From assembly GCF_019139815.1 (NCBI RefSeq), contig NZ_CP077079.1:124001-188000 (forward strand): 64,000 nt of DNA, given 5' to 3'. The notes under the pieces were generated by a model. That model saw only the letters and a list, made by a program, of their open reading frames with translations. It searched no databases and was not told where the DNA came from. Origin of the DNA: Pseudomonas asgharzadehiana (lineage in GTDB: Bacteria; Pseudomonadota; Gammaproteobacteria; Pseudomonadales; Pseudomonadaceae). A program made the position numbers and the translations under genes. Positions 56,699-64,000 of the stretch are shown in pieces (the stretch's first letter is position 1; each line of letters starts with the position of its first letter).

Positions 56699-57169
56699 TT
56701 AAATTTCAGCAGCCAGTTTGTTAACCAGCTCCGCGTGCGCGTTTTGATCGATTGTGGCACCCAGGATCTTCTCAGCACCGCCGACGGCCAGAGCACCCAG
56801 TTGGGCACGCAGCGCATCTTTGACACCATTGAGTTCCTGCTCGATCTCGGCCTGAGCCTGAACCTTCACACGGTCAGCGTCGATACGGGCTTTTTCAACA
56901 GCCTCTTCAACAATCTGGTTACCGCGTTTCTTGGCTTGCTCAATGATTTCGGCTGCCTGGGCTTTCGCTTCGCGCAGTTGCTGACCCGCTTTATCTTGGG
57001 CCAACTCCAGGTCGCGAGCTGCTCGGGCGGCAGCGTCCAGTCCATCCGCGATCTTCTTCTGACGTTCGTGCAAAGCCGCGATGACCGGAGGCCATACGAA
57101 CTTCATGCAGAAAACTACAAAAATCAAGAACGCTAAGGACTGACCAATAATGGTTGCATTAATGTTCAC
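56699..57169 (-). CDS. atpF: ATP synthase b subunit
   Basis: 156 residues from a GTG at 57169 ([17 protein letters not shown]), with GAGG upstream; an ATG 12 codons earlier is not expected for the family. One N-terminal membrane helix and a long charged coiled coil ([27 protein letters not shown], split). Forms the peripheral stalk dimer. Lies 56 bases after atpE. Confidence 0.96.
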   Translation of the reverse strand: MNINATIIGQSLAFLIFVVFCMKFVWPPVIAALHERQKKIADGLDAAARAARDLELAQDKAGQQLREAKAQAAEIIEQAKKRGNQIVEEAVEKARIDADRVKVQAQAEIEQELNGVKDALRAQLGALAVGGAEKILGATIDQNAHAELVNKLAAEI

Positions 57170-57225
57170 GCCAATACCTCGCTCGTTCGTTGCACAACAC
57201 ACCAATCACTCAAAAAAATGAGTGA

Positions 57226-57498
<273 letters not shown>

Positions 57499-57570
57499 TT
57501 ACGTCGTATGGTTTAGGTTTTTTAGATTTTAAAGCGGTAAAACAAATCGTTTCATAGCCCTGGTGGGCCA

Positions 57571-57592
57571 CCTTCCCGTTTCACCGGGAAGG
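57571..57592. other. Intercistronic stem-loop atpB-atpE
   Basis: CCTTCCCG, TTTCAC loop, CGGGAAGG: perfect 8-bp stem in the 133-bp gap, followed on the minus strand by an A/T-rich leader of atpE. Resembles the position of the E. coli atpE translational enhancer, although the sequence differs. Confidence 0.6.
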
Positions 57593-57616
57593 ACATCAGA
57601 CTAGTCGAGACTGGCC

Positions 57617-58910
<1,294 letters not shown>

Positions 58911-58984
58911 CACTCTTGCTCCTCAATGGTCGGCTGCCGGAAATCAATAACTTGGCATAATTTGTGCCGACAAAATGCGCGCAG

Positions 58985-59013
58985 AGTATAGGGGCGGTTC
59001 TGCCCCTATTCAA
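58985..59013 (-). promoter_or_regulatory. atp operon promoter (sigma70)
   Basis: Minus strand TTGAAT (59013-59008), 17-bp spacer, TATACT (58990-58985). The spacer and edges contain an 8-bp inverted repeat ATAGGGGC / GCCCCTAT, which could be an operator. The leader to atpI is about 70 bases. Confidence 0.8.
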
Positions 59014-59058
59014 CTGCCGGGTAGTGATTTCCGATCACGCGCTACATAAGCAAATGTT

Positions 59059-59931
59059 TCAGCGGATGTGGGCAAGGACGCCCTGCAGCTCATCAAGGGA
59101 GTTATATCCGATGACCAATTGGCCTTTGCCTTTCTTGCCATGGCGAATTTGCACCGCAGCGCCCAGGCGCTCGGCCAGGCGCTGCTCAAGACGCGCGATA
59201 TCCGGATCAGGTTTGGCGGTTTCGACCGGTGCAGGTTTGCCGCTGAGCCACTGGCGAACCAGGGCTTCGGTCTGACGAACGGTGAGCCCCCGTGCGACAA
59301 CGTGTCGCGCCCCCTCAACCTGTTGATTTTCAGGCAATCCGAGCAATGCACGGGCGTGGCCCATTTCCAGGTCACCATGGGACAACATGGTCTTGATGAC
59401 TTCCGGCAACGCGATCAGGCGCAGCAGGTTGGACACGGTTACGCGGGATTTACCCACCGCCTCGGCCACTTGTTGCTGGGTCAGCTGGAATTCCTGTTGC
59501 AAACGCTGCAAGGCGATCGCTTCTTCGATCGGGTTGAGGTCTTCACGCTGAATGTTCTCGATCAACGCCATGGCAATGGCCGTTTCATCCGGCACATCGC
59601 GCACCATCGCCGGAATGGTCTCTTTGCCGGCCTGCTGACTGGCGCGCCAGCGGCGTTCGCCCGCAATGATTTCAAAGCGCCCGGCGCCGATCGGGCGAAC
59701 CACGATCGGCTGCATCACGCCCTGGGCCTTGATCGAGTTGGCCAGTTCTTCCAGCGCCTGCGGGTCCATGTCCCGGCGTGGCTGGTACTTGCCGCGCTGG
59801 ATAAGGTCCAGAGGCAGGTGCTGCAGCTCACGTTCGTCAGCCTGCACCGCTTGTTCTTCAAGCGATGTGACGGTCGGACCACTCAACAGTGCATCCAGTC
59901 CACGTCCGAGACCTCGTTTCTTGACGGCCAT
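59059..59931 (-). CDS. parB: Chromosome partitioning protein ParB
   Basis: 290 residues. N-terminal KKRGLGRGLDALL, ParB/Srx CTPase domain with PRRDMDPQALEELANSI, QPIVVRP, GERRWRASQQAG and ENIQREDLNPIEEA, helix-turn-helix TQQQVAEAVGKSRVTVSNLLRL, and C-terminal dimerisation end. Binds parS and spreads as a CTP clamp. A perfect parS is present at 15984 in this window. Nine bases after parA. Confidence 0.97.
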   Translation of the reverse strand: MAVKKRGLGRGLDALLSGPTVTSLEEQAVQADERELQHLPLDLIQRGKYQPRRDMDPQALEELANSIKAQGVMQPIVVRPIGAGRFEIIAGERRWRASQQAGKETIPAMVRDVPDETAIAMALIENIQREDLNPIEEAIALQRLQQEFQLTQQQVAEAVGKSRVTVSNLLRLIALPEVIKTMLSHGDLEMGHARALLGLPENQQVEGARHVVARGLTVRQTEALVRQWLSGKPAPVETAKPDPDIARLEQRLAERLGAAVQIRHGKKGKGQLVIGYNSLDELQGVLAHIR

Positions 59932-59940
59932 GGGGATTCC

Positions 59941-60738
59941 TTAAGTTGGCTGGGCTGCAGCGGTGCGGGAGTTGCGGCGTTGACGGCGAACCATCTCGCC
60001 AGCCAAAGCCAGGTAGGCAATGGCGCCACGCGAAGTCTTGTCATACGCCAACGCCGGCATGCCATAGCTCGGCGCTTCGGCCAAGCGGATGTTACGTGGG
60101 ATTACGGTGTCGTATAGCTGCTCGCCAAAGTGTTCCTTGAGCTGGGCCGACACATCGTTCATCAGGCTCAGGCGCGGGTCGAACATGGTGCGCAACAGGC
60201 CTTCGATCTGCAGGTTCGGGTTGAGCAACTCGGCGATGCGCTTGATGTTATCCACAAGGTCACTGAGCCCTTCCAGCGCGTAGTACTCGCACTGCATGGG
60301 GATAATCACCCCATCGGCGGCGACCAACGCGTTGAGCGTGAGCATCGACAGCGAGGGTGGACAGTCGATCAGAATGTAGTCGTAGTTATCACGGATCGGC
60401 GCCAGGGCGCTGCGCAGACGGCTTTCTTTCATCTGCATTTCCAGCAGCACCACTTCCGCCGCGGTCAAATCGCGGTTGGCCGGCAGCAGTTGATAACCAC
60501 CGTGCTCGGAATAGTGCATGGCCTGTGCGAGGTCGCACTCGCCGATCAGCAAATCGTAGACCGAGTTTTCCAGGCCGTGTTTATCCACACCGCTACCCAT
60601 GGTGGCGTTGCCCTGTGGATCGAGATCGATCAACAGCACCCGGCGCTTGGTCGCGACCAGGGATGCTGCGAGGTTGATGCAGGTGGTGGTTTTACCCACG
60701 CCACCTTTTTGGTTCGCTATCGCGAATACCTTAGCCAT
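59941..60738 (-). CDS. parA: Chromosome partitioning ATPase ParA (Soj)
   Basis: 265 residues from ATG 60738 (MAKVFAIANQKGGVGKTTT); an upstream ATG would add six residues. Deviant Walker A KGGVGKTT, switch DLDPQGNATMGSG and DCPPSLSMLTLNAL. Partner of ParB in origin segregation. Lies 18 bases after rsmG. Confidence 0.96.
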   Translation of the reverse strand: MAKVFAIANQKGGVGKTTTCINLAASLVATKRRVLLIDLDPQGNATMGSGVDKHGLENSVYDLLIGECDLAQAMHYSEHGGYQLLPANRDLTAAEVVLLEMQMKESRLRSALAPIRDNYDYILIDCPPSLSMLTLNALVAADGVIIPMQCEYYALEGLSDLVDNIKRIAELLNPNLQIEGLLRTMFDPRLSLMNDVSAQLKEHFGEQLYDTVIPRNIRLAEAPSYGMPALAYDKTSRGAIAYLALAGEMVRRQRRNSRTAAAQPT

Positions 60739-60756
60739 TCTTGCTTGTGTTCCCAA

Positions 60757-61401
60757 TCATGCCGTGCGGCGCAGTATCAGCAGATGGCGTTGGCCTTGGC
60801 AACCGGGTACGGCCAGGGCGTGTTCGCTATCGAGGTGGAAGTCTGCCGGCAATGCTAACAGCTCATCGCTTGGATGGACGCCCTTCATTGCCAGCCAGCG
60901 AGTATCGAGGTCGCCCAAGTGACGGGTCCAGTTGCTGAAGTTCTCCATGCTGCTGAACGCTCGGGACACAATCCCGTTGAAAGGCTGTTCAGGGATGAGC
61001 TCTTCGACGCGACTGTGGATAACTTGCAGGTTATCCAGCTTGAGTTCGAGTTTGACCTGGGTCAGGAAGCGGGTTTTCTTGCCGTTGCTGTCCAGGCAGG
61101 TCACTTGCGACTCGGGAAACAGGATGGCCAAGGGAATGCCCGGCATGCCGCCGCCACTGCCCACATCCAGCCAGCGACCGTTTTCGATGAACGGCATAAC
61201 GCTCAGACTGTCGAGCAAATGCCGGGACACCATCTCGTCGGGATTACGCACCGCCGTGAGGTTGTAAGCCTTGTTCCATTTGATCAACAGGGCCAGGTAG
61301 CCGAGCAGCAATTGCTGCTGGACGGGGCTCAGGTCAACGCCCAACTGGCGGGCACCTGTGGATAACTCTTCGGCGTGTTGCGAGGTAACCAACGAACTCA
61401 A
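60757..61401 (-). CDS. rsmG: 16S rRNA G527 N7-methyltransferase
   Basis: 214 residues. SAM motif [48 protein letters not shown]. Methylates G527 of 16S rRNA. Start overlaps the mnmG stop (ATGA), so it is coupled. Confidence 0.96.
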   Translation of the reverse strand: MSSLVTSQHAEELSTGARQLGVDLSPVQQQLLLGYLALLIKWNKAYNLTAVRNPDEMVSRHLLDSLSVMPFIENGRWLDVGSGGGMPGIPLAILFPESQVTCLDSNGKKTRFLTQVKLELKLDNLQVIHSRVEELIPEQPFNGIVSRAFSSMENFSNWTRHLGDLDTRWLAMKGVHPSDELLALPADFHLDSEHALAVPGCQGQRHLLILRRTA

Positions 61402-63293
61402 GCGCTTTGCTCCAACTGACGGCCCGCGCCGCGTTTTTTCAAATGAATCATCAACAGCGAAATGGCTGCCGGGGTGACGCCGGGGATGCGTGACGCCTGG
61501 CCCAGGGTTTCCGGCCGAGTTATCCCCAGCTTGCTTTGAATCTCTTTCGACAGCCCGGAGATACCGGTGTAGTCGATATCCACAGGCAGCTTGGTGTTTT
61601 CACTGGCACGCAGACGGGCGATTTCGTCCTGCTGGCGGTCAATGTAACCGGCGTATTTGGTTTTGATTTCAACCTGTTCGGCGACCTGTGGATCTTCTGC
61701 GCCACCGCCCGTTACTTCGACCAGGCCCGCGTAGTCGATTTCAGGACGGGACAGCAAGTTCAGCAGGTTGTATTCGTGGGTCAGCGGCGTCCCGAATTTT
61801 TCGGCGAGCGCGTCGCCCTGTTCGGTACCCGGACGAACCCACGTGCTTTTCAGACGCTGTTCTTCGAGTGCAATGCTCTCGCGTTTTTTGCAGAACGCGG
61901 CCCAACGCGCGTCATCGACCAGGCCCAGTTCGCGACCTTTTTCGGTCAGGCGCAAGTCGGCGTTGTCTTCGCGCAGGATCAGGCGATATTCGGCCCGGGA
62001 TGTAAACATCCGGTACGGTTCCTGGGTACCCAGGGTAATCAGGTCGTCAACCAACACGCCGATGTACGCTTCATCACGACGCGGGCACCAACTGTCTTTG
62101 CCCTGTGCACGCAGCGCCGCGTTGGTCCCGGCCAACAAACCTTGGGCTCCGGCTTCTTCGTAACCGGTGGTGCCGTTGATTTGCCCGGCAAAGAACAGGC
62201 CGCCGATCACTTTGGTTTCGAGGCTGTACTTCAGGTCGCGCGGGTCGAAGTAGTCGTACTCGATGGCATAGCCTGGACGCACGATGTGTGCGTTTTCCAT
62301 GCCGCGAATCGACTGCACGATCTGGATTTGCACATCGAACGGCAGCGAAGTGGAAATCCCGTTCGGGTACAACTCGTGCGTCGTCAGGCCTTCGGGCTCG
62401 ATGAAGACCTGGTGGCTTTCCTTGTCGGCAAAGCGGTGGATCTTGTCTTCGATCGAGGGGCAATAACGCGGGCCAATGCCTTCGATAACCCCGGAATACA
62501 TCGGCGAACGGTCGAGGTTCGCGGCAATGATCTCGTGGGTACGCGCATTGGTGTGGGTAATCCAGCAGCTCACCTGTGTTGGGTGCTGTTCTTTGGAACC
62601 CATGAACGACATGACCGGAATCGGGGTATCACCGGCTTGTTCGGTCATCACCGAAAAATCCACCGAACGCCCGTCGATACGTGGTGGGGTACCGGTTTTC
62701 AGACGGCCGACACGCAGGGGCAACTCACGCAGGCGCTTTGCCAGGGCAATCGACGGCGGATCACCAGCACGGCCACCGGAATAGTTCTGCATGCCAATGT
62801 GGATAAGTCCGCCGAGGAAGGTACCGGTGGTCAACACCACGGATTGCGCGAAGAAACGCAGACCCATTTGGGTGACAACGCCCTTCACCACGTCCTGTTC
62901 GACGATCAAGTCATCCGCCGCCTGTTGAAATATCCACAGGTTCGGCTGGTTTTCCAGGGTTTCGCGTACTGCCGCCTTGTACAGAATACGGTCAGCTTGT
63001 GCCCGAGTAGCACGCACGGCCGGGCCTTTGCGGCTGTTGAGCACGCGAAATTGAATGCCACCCTTATCGGTAGCCATGGCCATGACGCCGCCAAGGGCGT
63101 CGATTTCCTTGACCAGATGGCTTTTGCCAATTCCGCCAATGGCAGGGTTGCAACTCATTGCACCGAGGGTCTCCACGTTATGCGTGAGCAGCAGGGTTTT
63201 TACGCCCATGCGTGCTGACGCCAGTGCTGCCTCGGTACCGGCATGACCGCCGCCGATGACGATCACTTCAAAACGGGAAGGGAAATCCACCAC
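61398..63293 (-). CDS. mnmG: tRNA uridine-5-carboxymethylaminomethyl modification enzyme MnmG
   Basis: 631 residues. FAD-binding [21 protein letters not shown] start, [23 protein letters not shown], and C-terminal [19 protein letters not shown] and [28 protein letters not shown] (split). With MnmE modifies U34 of tRNAs. Length matches the family. Upstream is the 550-bp DnaA-box region. Confidence 0.97.
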   Translation of the reverse strand: MVDFPSRFEVIVIGGGHAGTEAALASARMGVKTLLLTHNVETLGAMSCNPAIGGIGKSHLVKEIDALGGVMAMATDKGGIQFRVLNSRKGPAVRATRAQADRILYKAAVRETLENQPNLWIFQQAADDLIVEQDVVKGVVTQMGLRFFAQSVVLTTGTFLGGLIHIGMQNYSGGRAGDPPSIALAKRLRELPLRVGRLKTGTPPRIDGRSVDFSVMTEQAGDTPIPVMSFMGSKEQHPTQVSCWITHTNARTHEIIAANLDRSPMYSGVIEGIGPRYCPSIEDKIHRFADKESHQVFIEPEGLTTHELYPNGISTSLPFDVQIQIVQSIRGMENAHIVRPGYAIEYDYFDPRDLKYSLETKVIGGLFFAGQINGTTGYEEAGAQGLLAGTNAALRAQGKDSWCPRRDEAYIGVLVDDLITLGTQEPYRMFTSRAEYRLILREDNADLRLTEKGRELGLVDDARWAAFCKKRESIALEEQRLKSTWVRPGTEQGDALAEKFGTPLTHEYNLLNLLSRPEIDYAGLVEVTGGGAEDPQVAEQVEIKTKYAGYIDRQQDEIARLRASENTKLPVDIDYTGISGLSKEIQSKLGITRPETLGQASRIPGVTPAAISLLMIHLKKRGAGRQLEQSA

Positions 63294-63842
63294 GCACCTC
63301 GTGCCTGCTTATGTAGGTAATCAGGAATTGTTTGTTGAAAGGGTTTTAGAGCTTTGGCGGCAAGTATAGGGACTTAGCCCTTCCTAAAGAACCCTTTGCA
63401 CAAAATTTAACCAGCTGTGGATGAATCACAGACAATAGAAATTAAAAAGAAAGAAATTTATAAGATCTTTGTTTTTATGTTTATTTCTACTGAGCACCTT
63501 TTCTGTGGATAGATCTCTACAAGCCTTTATTTACGGTGTGTACAGAGATTCAAAAGTCTGTGGTCATGTGCCAATGAGGCCCTTGGATAAGTGCTTTAAG
63601 CCTGTGGATTAAAGTATTGGTTATCCACAGAGGGGTTTTTACTCAGGTTTTACGCCCTGTTATCAACTGGGCACAGGCGCGGTTATTCACAGGGCTTAAT
63701 CCACACAAAAGCGTAGTTGGCGGCACATTTCGCCCACGGCAAGGCCGCCTCGATGCGAGGGATTAATCAGAAAATCAAAAGAGCTGCCCTGAAACGGGCA
63801 AAACAGGCACGCACGAATGGCCTGCCTGTGAACAACGAAGGG
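63294..63842. other. Gene-free DnaA-box-rich AT-rich region between mnmG and mnmE (second origin candidate)
   Basis: No ORF of substance. DnaA-box-like sites: TTATCCACA (63621-63629, perfect), TTATTCACA (63683-63691, perfect consensus), TAATCCACA (63697-63705), reverse TGTGGATTA (63603-63611), TGTGGATAG (63504-63512), TGTGGATGA (63416-63424). An A/T-rich stretch at about 63425-63490 could serve as an unwinding element. The canonical Pseudomonas origin lies by dnaA-rpmH outside this window. The mnmG promoter must also lie here. Confidence 0.65.
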
Positions 63843-64000
63843 TTATTTACCGATGCAGAAGCTGGAAAAAATCCGACCCAGCAAATCATCCGAGCTGAAT
63901 GCGCCAGTGATCTCGCCCAGGAGTTGCTGTGCCTGACGCAAGTCCTCAGCCAACAGCTCCCCAGCACCCGCCAGGGTCAGCTGAGCCCGTCCATGCTCGA
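63843..64000 (-). CDS. mnmE: tRNA modification GTPase MnmE (3' end only)
   Basis: Minus-strand frame ending TAA at 63843; visible C-terminal about 52 residues include [26 protein letters not shown] and the invariant end FSSFCIGK with the catalytic-domain Cys. Partner of MnmG in U34 tRNA modification. The start is beyond the window. Confidence 0.95.
   Translation of the reverse strand, partial: EHGRAQLTLAGAGELLAEDLRQAQQLLGEITGAFSSDDLLGRIFSSFCIGK

Noticed and set aside
61536..63218. Long plus-strand frame of about 560 codons
   Set aside because: Antisense to mnmG, which is fully recognisable.

Overview
The window is a typical Pseudomonas chromosome segment, most likely from the P. fluorescens group. 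Evidence: high GC, the gene order mnmE-mnmG-rsmG-parA-parB-atpIBEFHAGDC-glmU-glmR-glmS that flanks the origin in pseudomonads, and several REP doublets built on the 16-mer GTGGGAGGGGGCTTGC known from P. fluorescens SBW25. No rRNA, tRNA, CRISPR array, prophage or transposase was seen.

Layout. 1-10.4 kb: end of a membrane PAS-PAS-GGDEF-EAL protein, uvrD, a Tim44-domain protein, an SMI1/KNR4 protein, a CPA2 cation/proton antiporter, an acyl-CoA thioesterase and pdxY. 10.4-21.2 kb: a zinc-limitation island. Two divergent intergenic regions (13.8 kb and 15.5 kb) carry the same 17-bp Zur-type operator. One side is zigA-DUF1826-second COG0523 GTPase. The other is amiA diverging from folE2-znuC-like-znuB-like-zinc SBP-hisI2-gamma carbonic anhydrase-dihydroorotase paralogue, almost all translationally coupled. 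A perfect parS palindrome lies inside folE2. 21.2-24.6 kb: DUF3617 protein, cardiolipin synthase, CFA synthase. 24.7-32.6 kb: a second metal region, all on the minus strand: three SPFH (HflK/HflC-like) proteins plus an HmtA-type P1B ATPase behind a candidate Zur half-perfect box, followed by a bufferin (RiPP metallophore) cluster bufA-bufB-bufC.

32.9-38.6 kb: six-gene plus-strand operon resembling E. coli ynbA/C/D/B with two additional genes (a membrane protein and a PlsC acyltransferase), probably an uncharacterised phospholipid or glycerol-lipid pathway. 38.6-38.9 kb: hybrid REP and a 5'-truncated, frameshifted Lrp/AsnC remnant. 38.9-47.0 kb: thioester alpha-2-macroglobulin coupled to penicillin-binding protein 1C. 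47.0-51.7 kb: small unknown protein, glmS, glmR, glmU (UDP-GlcNAc supply). 51.8-58.9 kb: complete ATP synthase operon with a clear sigma70 promoter, three intercistronic hairpins and a terminator. 59-64 kb: parB, parA, rsmG, mnmG, then a 550-bp gene-free AT-rich region with six DnaA-box-like sequences (a second-origin candidate), then the mnmE 3' end.

The most interesting systems are the Zur island, the HmtA/SPFH operon followed by the bufferin cluster, and the ynb-like lipid operon. All function calls rest on reading translated motifs and remembered family knowledge; no database search was run.
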